Source: PALSA-612 sp963711315 (GTDB lineage Bacteria > Actinomycetota > Thermoleophilia > Gaiellales > Gaiellaceae). From it: DNA of 64,000 nt. The first letter of the stretch is position 1. The number at the start of each line of letters is the position of its first letter. The position numbers were made by a program, and so were the translations under genes. The stretch lies in assembly GCA_963711315.1 (NCBI GenBank), contig CAVQDQ010000001.1:62001-126000 (forward strand), written 5' to 3'. Below, piece by piece: positions 46,055 to 56,789 of this stretch. The notes under the pieces are model-generated. The model ran no database searches, was not told the DNA's origin, and saw only the letters and a list, made by a program, of their open reading frames with translations.

Positions 46055-46982
46055 ATGACACAGGCTGTTCCCGGCCTCGAGGTCGCGCGCGTGCAGACCG
46101 ACGCCGACCTCGAGGTGATGATCGCTGTGCGCACTGCGGCCGATCCCGACCGGCCACCGCCACGGCTGAAGAATCTGAGGCACAACCTCGCCGCCAACGA
46201 GACGCTCGTCTATGTGATCGCGCGACTCGACGGAGAGCCCGCGGGCTGCGGCTTCGTCGATCCGTGGCCCGACGAGCTTGCACCTGCGCATCTCGTCGTC
46301 GTCCCCGCGCTACGGCGGCGCGGCATCGGCTCGGCCCTGCTCGCGGAGCTCGGGGGCCGAGCACTCGAGGCCGGTCGGCCCGAGCTCGAGGGCGAGGTCG
46401 TCGAGAGCGACCTCGAGTCACAGCAGTACCTCGAGCGTCGGGGCTACGAGGTCGTGGGCGGAGAGCAGGCCGTCGCGCTCGAGCTCACGGCTCTTGAACC
46501 TGAACCGGCGCAGGTGCCGGCGGGAGTCGAGATCGTCGCCCTCGCCGACCGCCCGGAGCTCGCGGAAGCGCTCTATGCGGTCGGCATCGAAGCCGCGGCA
46601 GACATCCCGGGCAATGCGGGCGACATGAGCGTCGAGCAGTGGCGCGCGATCGAGCTCGATCGGCCGACGCGGCGGCGCGATCTGCTGTTCGTCGCGGTCG
46701 CGGACGGCGAGCCCATCGGGTATGTCTCGATGGACGACTACGGCCGCGACGGTTACAACGGGTTGACTGCCGTTCGGCGCGCATGGCGCCGGCATGGAGT
46801 GGCCACCGCGCTGAAGCGGACGCAGATCGCCGCCGCGAAGCTCGCCGGCTTCGAGCAGTTGATCACGGGCAGCGAAGAGCGGAACCTGCCCATGCGGACG
46901 TTGAACGCCAAGCTCGGTTACCGGCCCGAGCCGAGCCGGAGCACGCTGACGATGCGCGGCCCGGCGAACGTACGATTGGAGC

Positions 46983-46999
<17 letters not shown>
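46055..46999 (+). CDS. Tandem-GNAT acetyltransferase
   Basis: 314 residues with two GNAT folds. The first (about 10-150) has the acetyl-CoA loop RRRGIGSALL; the second (about 165-310) has a degenerate loop, RAWRRHGVATALKRTQI, and the GSEERNLPMRTLNAKLGY motif common in bacterial tandem GNATs related to mycothiol synthase and antibiotic acetyltransferases. ATG 46055 follows a GAAGGAG site at 46042-46048; the open frame extends upstream without support. The 3' end overlaps the mutase gene by 17 bases. Substrate unknown. Confidence 0.87.
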
Positions 47000-48568
<1,569 letters not shown>

Positions 48569-48572
<4 letters not shown>

Positions 48573-50019
48573 AGCGGATGTCCCGAACGAGCCGCGTCTT
48601 CCTCGGCGCAGCCGTTGCGGTTGCACTGCTCGTCCCGCTCGTGGCGGTCGCCGCCTCGCGCGGCGACGGTGACCGCACGCCAACTGCGGCACCGAGCTTT
48701 CAGCGCGACGTAGCACCGATCCTCCGCGAGAAGTGCACCGGCTGCCACCAGGTCGGCGGCATCGCACCGTTCTCGCTCGAGACGGCGAAGCAGGCACAGA
48801 CCTGGGCGGATGCGATCGCCGGCGCCGTGACCGCGAAGATCATGCCGCCGTGGCCGCCGGGGCCTGCTTCCCCGAGTACGTCGGCGAGGAGACCCGGCAG
48901 CTGACGGCGCAGCAACGCTCGACGATCCTCAGCTGGGCGAAGGGTGGCGGCAAGGCGTCCGGCCCGGGAGCAGGCAAGGCTCCCGCCGTCAAGACCGACG
49001 TGCGGGCGGGCGAGCGCGTGCTCGATCTCGGCATGCCGACCGCCTACCGGCCGACTGCGAAGAACGGCGCCACCGACGACTACCGCTGCTTCCTCCTCGA
49101 TCCCAGGCTCACGGAGGACGCGTACGCGACGTCCGCGAGGATCGTGCCCGGAGCGCGGTCGATCGTCCACCACGTGATCCTCTTCCGCATTCACGCGGAT
49201 TCGGCAGCGGACGCGAAGCGCCTGGATGCCTCGTCGCCCGGCGCCGGCTGGTCGTGCTTCGGCGGCATCGGCGTCCGCGGCGGGAGCAACGAGTTGGACA
49301 ACGCATCGTGGATCTCCGCCTGGGCGCCGGGCTGGGGAGCGGGTCGCTTCCCCGACGGAACGGGCGTCGACCTGCCAAAGGGCAGCCTCGTCGTGATGCA
49401 GGTGCACTACAACCTCCTCAACGGACGTGCGCCCGATCGCTCGCGTGCGGTGTTCACGCTCGCGCCGCCGAACGGCCTGGAGTCGATCAACACCGTGCTG
49501 CTGCCCGCGCCGGTCGAGCTCGCCTGCGTCAAGGGCGAGCAGGGACGACTCTGCGGCCGCGGCGCCGCCCTGGCCGAGCTCGATCGCAAGTACGGCTTCG
49601 GGGCATCGGCCGCGCCGACCATCCTGCTCGTCATGTGCGGCCAGAGCTCGACGAGCCCGAAGCCGTCGACGACGTCCACGTGCAATCGCACGATCAGTGG
49701 TCCGACCACGATCCACATCGTCGGCGGGCACATGCACCTGCTCGGCAAGTCGATCCGCGTCGAGCTCAACCCGGGCACGGCGGGCGCCCGAGTACTGCTG
49801 GACATTCCGCGCTGGGACTTCCACTGGCAGACCGCGTACACCCTCGAAGAGCCGGTGGAGGCGAAGGCGGGCGACGTGCTACGAGTGACGTGCCGCTTCG
49901 ATCCGACGCGGCGCCATCACGGCGGGCACGGGATCCCGAAGACGCCACGCTACGTGCTCTGGGGCGAGGGGACGACGGACGAGATGTGCCTCGGCATCGT
50001 GCAGGTCACGCGCGACTAG
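48569..50019 (+). CDS. Secreted copper type II ascorbate-dependent-monooxygenase-like protein with N-terminal heme-c motif, one frameshift
   Basis: About 483 residues. A signal peptide (residues 8-30) is followed by a cytochrome-c motif CTGCH (56-60) with VGGIAPFSL, typical of the heme domain preceding such enzymes. After a one-base shift near 48856 come the two copper domains of the PHM/dopamine-beta-monooxygenase fold: IVHHVILFRI (CuH pair), VVMQVHYNLL, HIVGGHMHLLG (HxH) and TTDEMCLG (Met ligand of CuM). The predicted activity is oxidation of a substrate outside the membrane; the electron donor could be the fused heme. It is translationally coupled to the mutase gene. Confidence 0.82.
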
Positions 50020-50031
50020 CGTCGCTGCCGT

Positions 50032-51024
50032 TTGAGGATCCTGCTCGTCTCGCAGATGTATCCGGGCCCCGAGGACCCGGACTTCGGCGTCTTCGTGCAG
50101 GGCCTCGAGCGCGCGTTGCTCGACCGGGGCCACGAGATCGTGCGGACGGTGATCGACAAGCGCGAGGGAGGAAAGCGCCGGTATGTCGATCTCGCGCGGC
50201 GCGCCAGGGTTGCCGCGCGCGCCTTCCAGCCGGACATCGTCTACGCGCATTTCCTCGTGCCGGCGGGCCTTATCGCGGCTCTCTCGTCGCGCGCGCCGCT
50301 CGTAGTGACTGCGCACGGGCAGGACGTGACCAACGCACGCTCGAACGCCGCCGTCCGCAGGGCGACCCGGTGGGTGTGCACGCGCGCCGAGGCCGTGATC
50401 GCCGTCTCCGACTATCTGCGCGGCCAGCTGGAGCAGGCGGTGCCCGAGGCCCGTGGGAAGACCGAGGTCGTGGACTGCGGCGTCGATCTCGCCTCGTTCT
50501 CGGTTGTACCGGCGCCGGACGGTCCTCCGCGCTACGTGTTCGTCGGCTCCCTCATCGACCGCAAGAACGTCGTGCGGCTCGCGGAGGCCTTCGGCCGGCT
50601 GGAGGACGGCGACGCGACGCTCACGATCGTCGGCGACGGGCCCCTACGGCCTGCGCTCGCCGGGCGGCGCGGCGTCCGGCTCGTGGGCGCCGTACCGCAC
50701 GACGAAGTGCGACACCACATGGCTGCGGGGCGCGTCGTCTGCCAGCCCAGCCTCGTCGAGCCGTTCGGCCAGGCGGTTCTCGAAGCCATGGCCACAGGCC
50801 GCTCCGTGGTCGCGACGAGGGTCGGTGGCCCTGCAGAGCTCGTCCCCGAGGGCGCGGGCGTGCTCGTCGATCCGCTGGACATCGGCTCCATCACGCAGGG
50901 GCTCACCGCGGCAGCGGCTCTGCCGTGCCCCAACCCGGCGGCGCGCGCCGCGGCCGAGAGCCACGACGTGCGCCGCCAGGCGGAGCGGATCGAAGCGATC
51001 CTCGAGCGCGCAGCGGGTCGCTAG
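50032..51024 (+). CDS. Glycosyltransferase family 4
   Basis: GT-B fold transferase of 330 residues. The N-terminal acceptor half begins RILLVSQMYPGPEDPDFGVFVQGLE; the C-terminal donor half has VFVGSLIDRKNVVRLAEAF, TIVGDGPLRPAL, GAVPHDEV and PSLVEPFGQAVLEAMATGRSV, where the Glu of the EPFG(x)4-type nucleotide-sugar site is visible. The start codon is TTG 50032, twelve bases after the monooxygenase stop, so it closes that operon. It acts in the cytosol on a lipid or small-molecule acceptor that cannot be named. Confidence 0.87.
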   Translation: MRILLVSQMYPGPEDPDFGVFVQGLERALLDRGHEIVRTVIDKREGGKRRYVDLARRARVAARAFQPDIVYAHFLVPAGLIAALSSRAPLVVTAHGQDVTNARSNAAVRRATRWVCTRAEAVIAVSDYLRGQLEQAVPEARGKTEVVDCGVDLASFSVVPAPDGPPRYVFVGSLIDRKNVVRLAEAFGRLEDGDATLTIVGDGPLRPALAGRRGVRLVGAVPHDEVRHHMAAGRVVCQPSLVEPFGQAVLEAMATGRSVVATRVGGPAELVPEGAGVLVDPLDIGSITQGLTAAAALPCPNPAARAAAESHDVRRQAERIEAILERAAGR

Positions 51025-51051
51025 ACGAACGGCGTATGTGAGCAGATGTCG

Positions 51052-51747
51052 CTACGTGGCACTCTGCTCTGGTCGCGCGACCAGGTATCCCCAGATGGCG
51101 CCTCCGAGAACTCCGCCGGCGAGCGGTCCCACCAGGTAGATCCAGAGATTCGACCAGTCCTGGTTGTAGAGAACCGGGTCGAGTGATCGAGCGGGATTGA
51201 AGGATCCACCCGATGCAGGACCCACCGCCGTTGCGGCAGTGAAGATGAACAGCCCGATCAGGAGCGGTGCCATGACTCCCTTCCAGGCGGCGCGCTCGTC
51301 GGTCGCGACGGTGAGGATGACCATGACGAAGAGCGCCGTTGCCACGCCCTCGAGCAAGACTGCGGAGCCGTCGCTGATGCCGAGACCGGGATTCGTATCG
51401 AGCGCGTTCGTCACCCTGCTCGAGTACGCGATCGCCATGACGAGCACGGCGCCAAATCCACCCACGAGTTGGGCGATCCAGTAAGGGACGACCTCGCGGG
51501 CGGGGAACTTCCCCGCGACGGCCAGTCCGGCGCTCACCGCTGGGTTGAAGTGCCCGCCGGAGAGATGCCCGAAGGCGGTGATCGCTAGCGCCAGGCCGAG
51601 GCCGAAGCCAAACGCGATTCCGAGTGGCCCGATCGCCTCGATGCCGAACTCCACGGATATGGCGATGGCGCTGAACCCGAGAAAGAAGAACAGAAAGGTG
51701 CCAACGGCTTCGGCGGCCAAGCGCCTGGCGAGGGGCACGTCCATCAC
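51052..51747 (-). CDS. MIP-family aquaporin (AqpZ-like)
   Basis: Six-TM channel of 231 residues with two half-helix NPA loops: GGHFNPAVSAGL and GGSFNPARSLDP. The Arg after the second NPA and the small selectivity-filter residues suggest a water channel rather than a glycerol facilitator, though the N-terminal half (FFFLGFSAIAISVEFG) is divergent. ATG 51747 or 51744 (MMD). Convergent with the glycosyltransferase gene, 27 bases apart. Confidence 0.88.
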   Translation of the reverse strand: MMDVPLARRLAAEAVGTFLFFFLGFSAIAISVEFGIEAIGPLGIAFGFGLGLALAITAFGHLSGGHFNPAVSAGLAVAGKFPAREVVPYWIAQLVGGFGAVLVMAIAYSSRVTNALDTNPGLGISDGSAVLLEGVATALFVMVILTVATDERAAWKGVMAPLLIGLFIFTAATAVGPASGGSFNPARSLDPVLYNQDWSNLWIYLVGPLAGGVLGGAIWGYLVARPEQSAT

Positions 51748-51838
51748 ATACCTCCAGGGTCGACGTTTGCGTCATCGATTCGTCACCAACGCGAGCTTTC
51801 CTGGACAGGTGGCCGCCCGGTGCGCGAGGCGGAGCGCT

Positions 51839-52036
51839 CTAGCCGAGGTTCTCGAGGTCGGCCAGCCGTATCTCGACGAGCGGGCGAACGCTCTCCTCGA
51901 GCCCGGCCTCCGTAGCCACCCGCAGTGCCTCCTCGTAGGTCTCGCGCACCTTCTCGTGCGACACGCCCTGCTTCAGGCGGTTGTCGCCGGTGACGAGGAG
52001 CTTCTGGATCCGTTCACGCGCGTCCGACTGCTCCAC
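51839..52036 (-). CDS. Small TPR-like conserved protein
   Basis: 65 residues from GTG 52036: an N-terminal EQSDARERIQKLL helix and a helical hairpin with REKVRETYEEAL-like spacing (HEKVRETYEEALRVA), as in single TPR repeats, ending in RLADLENLG. A longer frame to 52249 is a shadow of secG. It is divergent from secG, 22 bases apart, so both must be transcribed from overlapping promoters. I believe small proteins of this type recur in related actinobacteria; function unknown. Confidence 0.6.
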   Translation of the reverse strand: MEQSDARERIQKLLVTGDNRLKQGVSHEKVRETYEEALRVATEAGLEESVRPLVEIRLADLENLG

Positions 52037-52058
52037 GTCGGCTAGTCTAAGAGCCCTC

Positions 52059-52280
52059 GTGGTTGCACTCCTCGCCGTCACCCAAGTGCTGCTCTCGGCC
52101 GGCCTGATCACGCTCATCCTCATGCATTCCGGGCGCGACACGGGCTTCGGCGGCATGGGCTTCACGCCCGCATCGCAGGGCGGAACGCACATCGTCGAGC
52201 GCAACCTCACGCGGCTGACCGTGGTCATCGCGACGCTCTTCGCGCTCAACTCGGTCGCGCTCTTCCAAGTTCTCCAGTAG
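52059..52280 (+). CDS. secG: Protein translocase subunit SecG
   Basis: 73 residues with two TM helices and the SecG loop between them. TM1 contains TQVLLSAGLITLILMHSG, followed by the glycine-rich cytosolic loop TGFGGMGFTPASQGG (family consensus GxG...FG) and TM2 RLTVVIATLFALNSVAL. It stabilises SecYEG during protein export. GTG 52059 is the only plausible start; the longer frame upstream overlaps the divergent gene. The tRNA-Leu gene follows 28 bases downstream. Confidence 0.9.
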   Translation: MVALLAVTQVLLSAGLITLILMHSGRDTGFGGMGFTPASQGGTHIVERNLTRLTVVIATLFALNSVALFQVLQ

Positions 52281-52293
52281 AGAGGCGCCTCGG

Positions 52294-52299
52294 TAGAAT
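52294..52299 (+). promoter_or_regulatory. Candidate -10 box for tRNA-Leu
   Basis: TAGAAT ends nine bases before the mature tRNA 5' end, in the short gap after secG. A recognisable -35 is lacking, so transcription could also read through from secG. Confidence 0.35.
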
Positions 52300-52308
52300 T
52301 CCCCCCGC

Positions 52309-52394
52309 GCGCTGGTGGCGGAATTGGTAGACGCGCCAGGTTGAGGGCCTGGTGGCCGCTTTAGGCCGTGGAGGTTCAAGTCCTCTCCAGCGCA
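52309..52394 (+). tRNA. tRNA-Leu (anticodon GAG)
   Basis: 86-nt cloverleaf with a long variable arm, as expected for leucine tRNAs. The acceptor stem GCGCTGG pairs with CCAGCGC, discriminator A. The anticodon arm CCAGG-TTGAGGG-CCTGG reads anticodon GAG (codons CUC/CUU). The variable arm is GTGGCCGCTTTAGGCCGT-like, and the T-arm GGAGGTTCAAGTCCTCT-like sequence has the TTCAAGT loop. CCA is not encoded. Confidence 0.97.
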
Positions 52395-52399
52395 TGATT

Positions 52400-52430
52400 C
52401 CGCTGCAAAGTGCTGCGCACTTTGCAGCGG
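52400..52430 (+). terminator. Perfect 14-bp hairpin just after tRNA-Leu
   Basis: Arms 52400-52413 and 52417-52430 are perfectly complementary around a three-base loop (TGC), starting five bases after the tRNA. There is no T-run (GTGGTCTCC follows), so if it ends transcription it does so without a U-tract. It could also be a processing signal or a small repeat. Confidence 0.5.
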
Positions 52431-52499
52431 GTGGTCTCCTCAGAGTCAAGCACTGGCGTGGCAGACGCGGGCAAAGCCCGCATCTGCCTGCGAGCGACA

Positions 52500-52943
52500 C
52501 TAGGAGCGCTCGACGGGCTCCACGTCAGGGAGATGTACGAGGCCGGCCGGCGTCGGAGCGAACCCGCATGCGCCGTAGTAGAACGGGGCGAGAGGTTCTT
52601 CGAAGTCGACCTCCAGCCACTCGCATCCGGCCTCCTTCGCTTCGGCCACCGCGATGCGTACGAGCTCCTTGCCGATGCCCTGTCGTTGGTGATCGGGGCG
52701 TACCTTCGTGTCGATCAGGAAGGCGTGATCGCCGCCGTCCCAGGCAACGTTCACGAATCCGATGAGCGTCCCGTCATCGGCGCGAGCGGTTACCCAGCCC
52801 AGGCTGTGCGGGCGGATCCGATCCCACCACCCGGCTTGGGCTGTGCCACCGTGGGATTGCGTGAGAGTGACGAGCTCATCATCGGTGGCCTCAGCGCGCC
52901 ACGCGAACCGCACATCTGGCAATGCTCGTCCTTCGCGCACCAT
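52500..52943 (-). CDS. GNAT-family N-acetyltransferase
   Basis: Single GNAT domain of 147 residues: central strand DHAFLIDTKVRPDHQRQGIGKELV with the Q/R-x-x-G-x-G/A acetyl-CoA loop (RQGIGK) and the C-terminal PFYYGACGFAPTP motif with the conserved Tyr. The ATG at 52943 lies close to the lexA control region, so it and lexA are divergent, 86 bases apart. The SOS box at 52999 might affect it too. Substrate unknown. Confidence 0.83.
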   Translation of the reverse strand: MVREGRALPDVRFAWRAEATDDELVTLTQSHGGTAQAGWWDRIRPHSLGWVTARADDGTLIGFVNVAWDGGDHAFLIDTKVRPDHQRQGIGKELVRIAVAEAKEAGCEWLEVDFEEPLAPFYYGACGFAPTPAGLVHLPDVEPVERS

Positions 52944-52998
52944 GGCAGTCGAGTCTAGGGCGCCACTTGACGGCGTCCGACCTCCTGGCTACCGTGGG

Positions 52999-53012
52999 CG
53001 AACACATGTTCG
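52999..53012 (+). promoter_or_regulatory. LexA-binding SOS box
   Basis: CGAACACATGTTCG, a 14-base near-perfect palindrome matching the Gram-positive/actinobacterial SOS consensus (CGAAC-N4-GTTCG). It lies 17 bases before the lexA GTG, so LexA would repress its own gene. It includes an ATG at 53006 that is in frame with lexA but is not the likely start. Confidence 0.9.
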
Positions 53013-53029
53013 CGGAAGGAGGCTCATCG

Positions 53030-53650
53030 GTGCTGACCCCCAGGCAGCAGCAGATCTGGGATTTCGTGGTCGATTACGTCGACACGCACGGGTATCCGCC
53101 CACGGTGCGTGAGATCGGAAACGCCGTCGGGCTCGCATCGCCGTCGACGGTGCACGCGCATCTCGCCAACCTCGAGCGGGCCGGCCTGTTGCGCCGGGAT
53201 CCGACGAAGCCGCGTGCGCTCGAGCTCGTCGGGCGCGAGCGACCAGCCTCCGCGCGGCCGTCGCGCGAGGAGGACATGCTGCCGCTCGTCGGCCAGATCG
53301 CCGCAGGTGGGCCGTTGCTGGCCGCCGACAACGTCGAGGAGTACATGAGCGTGCCCGGCGTCGTGGGGCCCGCCGACTTCGTGCTCCGCGTGAAGGGCGA
53401 GTCGATGGTCGACGCGGGCATTCTCGACGGGGACTATGTCGTCGTCCGTCGTCAGCAGGACGCTCGCGACGGAGAGATCGTCGTCGCGCTCGCTGGAGAC
53501 GACGAGTCGGCGGACGAGGCGACGGTCAAGCGCATCTTCCGGGAGTCGGGCCGCGTGCGGCTACAGCCGGACAACGCCGGCATGGAACCGATCTATGCCG
53601 ACCACGTCCAACTGCTCGGCAAGGTCGTGGGGGTGTTCAGGAAGGTCTGA
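53030..53650 (+). CDS. lexA: SOS-response repressor LexA
   Basis: 206 residues. N-terminal winged helix (LTPRQQQIWDFVVDYV, PPTVREIGNAVGLASPSTVHAHL) and a C-terminal S24 peptidase: self-cleavage site Ala92-Gly93 (QIAAGGP), nucleophile Ser125 (KGESMVDAGILDGD) and Lys167 (ATVKRIF). GTG 53030 follows AAGGAGG at 53016-53022; the earlier in-frame ATG inside the SOS box has no ribosome site. RecA-stimulated cleavage would release the SOS regulon. The stop overlaps the ATG of a small zinc-ribbon gene. Confidence 0.96.
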   Translation: MLTPRQQQIWDFVVDYVDTHGYPPTVREIGNAVGLASPSTVHAHLANLERAGLLRRDPTKPRALELVGRERPASARPSREEDMLPLVGQIAAGGPLLAADNVEEYMSVPGVVGPADFVLRVKGESMVDAGILDGDYVVVRRQQDARDGEIVVALAGDDESADEATVKRIFRESGRVRLQPDNAGMEPIYADHVQLLGKVVGVFRKV

Positions 53651-53874
53651 TGGGCGAAGTCGCGTCATTGAACCGGTCGCTCGACCAGGAGCTACTCGCG
53701 CTGCTTCGCGGAGCGAGCCTCGAGTGTCTCGTGTGCGGCGAGTTCGTACAGCACCGTGCAGGCGGCACGATCGCCTGTCCGGAATGCGGCTTCCTGCTCA
53801 TTCAGTCAGAGGCCACCAGCCGCTCGGCGTGCTCGACGACCTCCTCCGCCGAGGGAGGTTCGCGGAGCGTCTGA
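53650..53874 (+). CDS. Small zinc-ribbon protein coupled to lexA
   Basis: 74 residues; the ATG overlaps the lexA TGA. Two CxxC knuckles (CLVCGEFVQHRAGG and CPECGF) form one zinc ribbon after an N-terminal helix (SLDQELLALLRGASL). The last 20 residues are Ser-rich and overlap the 3' end of the convergent phosphoesterase gene by 73 bases, so the natural protein may be a little shorter. Translational coupling to lexA would make it SOS-induced. Function unknown. Confidence 0.7.
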   Translation: MGEVASLNRSLDQELLALLRGASLECLVCGEFVQHRAGGTIACPECGFLLIQSEATSRSACSTTSSAEGGSRSV

Positions 53875-54524
53875 ACGATGCGATCGGCGGTGGGTATCCC
53901 GCTCGATAGGGCGCGGCGCTCGGCCTCGTCGACGTCGTAAGGAGTCTGGCGCAGGCGGATCTCGGGCCCGATCTCTGCCCAGTACGCAGCGGGCGTGCCG
54001 CCGTATTGCAGGCCGACGCTACCGGCGTTCATGCTCGTGATCCCGAGCACCTGGCGCTCAAACTGGAGATGAACGTGTGCCGTGACGAGCACGTCGACTT
54101 CCGCGGCGCCCTCGACCAGAGCGCGCATACGCTCATCGGGCGTGGCCGGCGTCACCAGCTCCTGATCGCCCCGCGGTGAGCCGTGACAGAGGAATAGGTG
54201 TCCGAGACCGTGCACCGTTGCCGAGACCGCGCCTGCGTAGCCCTGGATCTGCTCGATGCGCCCGGGGGAATGCTGCTCCAGCATCCACGTCTCCGTCTCC
54301 GTCGGCTCTGAGGCTTCGCCTCGTGCAAGACGAAGGAGCGCCGACTCGGCGTTGCCGCGAACGAACAACGCACCGACGAGGCCATCCGCCAGCGCGAGCG
54401 TCGCTTCGGGCTCGGGTCCCCACGACAGATCGCCGTTCACGACGACGAGATCCGGCGGATCTGCCCGGATCACCTCGAGCACGGCCTCGAACGCCACCGA
54501 GTTGCCGTGGACGTCTCCGAGCAC
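53802..54524 (-). CDS. Metallophosphoesterase (YfcE/MJ0936-like)
   Basis: About 240 residues of the calcineurin-like fold: GDVHGN near the N-terminus (first metal motif), VVNGDLSWGPEPEA (GD), VRGNAE (GNH-like), LFLCHGSPRG and VTAHVHLQFERQV (GHxH-like). Probably a phosphodiesterase of the YfcE group; the substrate is unknown. No ATG exists in frame before the rnpB gene on the other strand. GTG 54524, right at VLGDVHGN, is the first canonical start, which is slightly short, so a start-region indel is possible. Confidence 0.82.
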   Translation of the reverse strand: MLGDVHGNSVAFEAVLEVIRADPPDLVVVNGDLSWGPEPEATLALADGLVGALFVRGNAESALLRLARGEASEPTETETWMLEQHSPGRIEQIQGYAGAVSATVHGLGHLFLCHGSPRGDQELVTPATPDERMRALVEGAAEVDVLVTAHVHLQFERQVLGITSMNAGSVGLQYGGTPAAYWAEIGPEIRLRQTPYDVDEAERRALSSGIPTADRIVQTLREPPSAEEVVEHAERLVASD

Positions 54525-54617
54525 GGCGACACGAGTGGCCGCGCCCGCGTCGATGACTGGGACGGCAGCCGCACCGTAATTCGGTGGTTGTGGCTTGGCG
54601 ATGGCGCTACCATTCTG

Positions 54618-54977
<360 letters not shown>

Positions 54978-54979
54978 CG

Positions 54980-55010
54980 AAGAGCCCCGCCTTGCGGGGC
55001 TCTTCTATTT
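54980..55010 (+). terminator. Rho-independent terminator of rnpB
   Basis: Stem AAGAGCCCCGC / GCGGGGCTCTT (11 bp, loop CTT) followed by CTATTT, beginning three bases after rnpB. The first possible start codon of the next gene (TTG 55009) lies inside its tail. Confidence 0.93.
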
Positions 55011-56673
55011 GAGCGTCGGCGATATTGTTCGTCGGGCAGTGAGCCGCCGCGTGCGGGACCGGGTCGAAGAGCTCGAGCAAGGCCGCGACGCCTACGCGAA
55101 GCGGGCTTGGCTCGAGGCGCATGACGCGCTGACGGTCGTGTACGAGCGGGAAGGTCTCGCCCCGGAAGACCTCGAGCTGCTCTCGGTCTGCGCCTTCATG
55201 CTCGGTCGCGACGACGACTCGATCGCCTGGCTCGAACGTGCGCACCAGCGCTTCGTCGAGGCCGGAGAGGAACGGCGTGCCGCGCGCAGCGCAATCTGGA
55301 TCGGCCTGAATCTCGCACTCCGTGGTCAGATCGGGCCGGCCACGGGCTGGCTCGGCCGTGCACAGCGGATTCTGGAGCACGAGAACGAGTGCGCCGAGCA
55401 CGGTTATCTCCTCCTCCCGCTCATGTTCCAGCACGAGGCCACCGGCGACTTTGCCGCCGCAGCCGAGACCGCGGCAGAGGCCGTTCGCATCGGTGAGCGC
55501 TACGGCGACCGGGATCTATTCGCGCTCGCGGTCCACGGGCAGGGCTACATGCTCATCAAGGACGGAAAGGTTCGAGAGGGCCTCGCGCTGATGGACGAGA
55601 GCATGGTCGCCGTTACGGCTGAGGAGCTCTTGCCGATCGTGACCGGGATGGTGTACTGCGGGGTCATCCTCGCCTGCCAGGAGGTGTACGAGGTCCGTCG
55701 CGCACGCGAGTGGACGAGGGCGCTCTCGGACTGGTGGGATCTGCAGCCGGAGATGGTCGCGTTCACAGGTCGCTGCCTCGTCCACCGGGCCGAGATTCTC
55801 CAGCTCGACGGCGCTTGGCCCGACGCGCTGGAGCAGGCTCGCCGTGCGGGAGAGCGCTTTGTCGAGACGAAGAACCCGGCAGCCGGTCTGGCTCGCTATC
55901 GCCAGGGCGAGCTCCTCCGGCTACAAGGAGAGTTCGCGGCCGCGGAAGCGGCGTACAAGCAGGCGAGCGCGCACGGTTGGGAGCCGCAGCCCGGGCTCGC
56001 GCAGTTGCGGCTCGCGCAGGGGCGCCCCGGGCCTGCGGCGGCAGCGATCCGCGGGGCGGAAGCGGGCGCTACGCAGCTGCTCGACCGCCTGCGGCTGCTT
56101 CCGGCCTACATCGAGATCATGCTCGCCGTGGGGGAGGTCGAGGCCGCGAGACGCGCGTGTAACGAGCTCGAGCAGCTCGCCGGCGGCTACGAGAGCGGGA
56201 TGTTGGAGGCGATGGTCGCGTATGCCCAGGGCTCGGTTCAGCTCGTGGGTGGCGAGGTGCCGGCGGCCCTCCTGTCGCTTCGTCGGGCGGGCGACCTCTG
56301 GCAGACGCTCGAGGCGCCCTACGAGATCGCCCGCACACGCGCGCTCGTCGGGGAGGCCTGTCGACTGCTCGGCGATCACGAGGCGGCCGCCCTCGAGCTC
56401 GAAGCGGCGCGAGGCATCTTCGAACACCTCGGTGCGAAGCCGGACGTCGGCCGCCTCGCCGCCCGAGCGCCTGCGAATACGCACGGGTTGTCGCGACGCG
56501 AGCTCGAAGTGCTCCGCCTCGTCGCTTCCGGCAATAGCAACCGCGAGATCGCGTCCGAGCTCGTGATCAGCGAGCACACGGTGGCGCGGCATCTCCAGAA
56601 CATCTTCGCGAAACTCGGAGTCTCGTCGCGGACCGCGGCGACTGCGTTCGCCTTCGAGCACGACCTCGTCTGA
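55009..56673 (+). CDS. LuxR-family regulator with TPR-like sensor region
   Basis: 554 residues, intact. Helical TPR-like repeats fill residues 20-470 (KRAWLEAHDALTVVYE at the start), and a LuxR helix-turn-helix lies at 490-550 (LSRRELEVLRLVASGNSNREIASELVIS, TVARHLQNIFAKLGVSSRT). There is no ATPase domain, unlike the LuxR/AAA gene at 12.8-15.5 kb. The TTG at 55009 overlaps the rnpB terminator tail; GTG 55039 is more plausible. It precedes a flavin monooxygenase gene on the same strand, about 115 bases apart, which it probably controls. Confidence 0.86.
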   Translation: MSVGDIVRRAVSRRVRDRVEELEQGRDAYAKRAWLEAHDALTVVYEREGLAPEDLELLSVCAFMLGRDDDSIAWLERAHQRFVEAGEERRAARSAIWIGLNLALRGQIGPATGWLGRAQRILEHENECAEHGYLLLPLMFQHEATGDFAAAAETAAEAVRIGERYGDRDLFALAVHGQGYMLIKDGKVREGLALMDESMVAVTAEELLPIVTGMVYCGVILACQEVYEVRRAREWTRALSDWWDLQPEMVAFTGRCLVHRAEILQLDGAWPDALEQARRAGERFVETKNPAAGLARYRQGELLRLQGEFAAAEAAYKQASAHGWEPQPGLAQLRLAQGRPGPAAAAIRGAEAGATQLLDRLRLLPAYIEIMLAVGEVEAARRACNELEQLAGGYESGMLEAMVAYAQGSVQLVGGEVPAALLSLRRAGDLWQTLEAPYEIARTRALVGEACRLLGDHEAAALELEAARGIFEHLGAKPDVGRLAARAPANTHGLSRRELEVLRLVASGNSNREIASELVISEHTVARHLQNIFAKLGVSSRTAATAFAFEHDLV

Positions 56674-56789
56674 CCTCCAGCTCGTGGTCGGAATTGACCA
56701 CGCGGCAACGCACACAAGTTGGTGAATCCGCGCGATGTCGCGCCGCCGACTCCGTCCTACCATCGAGCCAACGAGATGAGGAGGACGAG

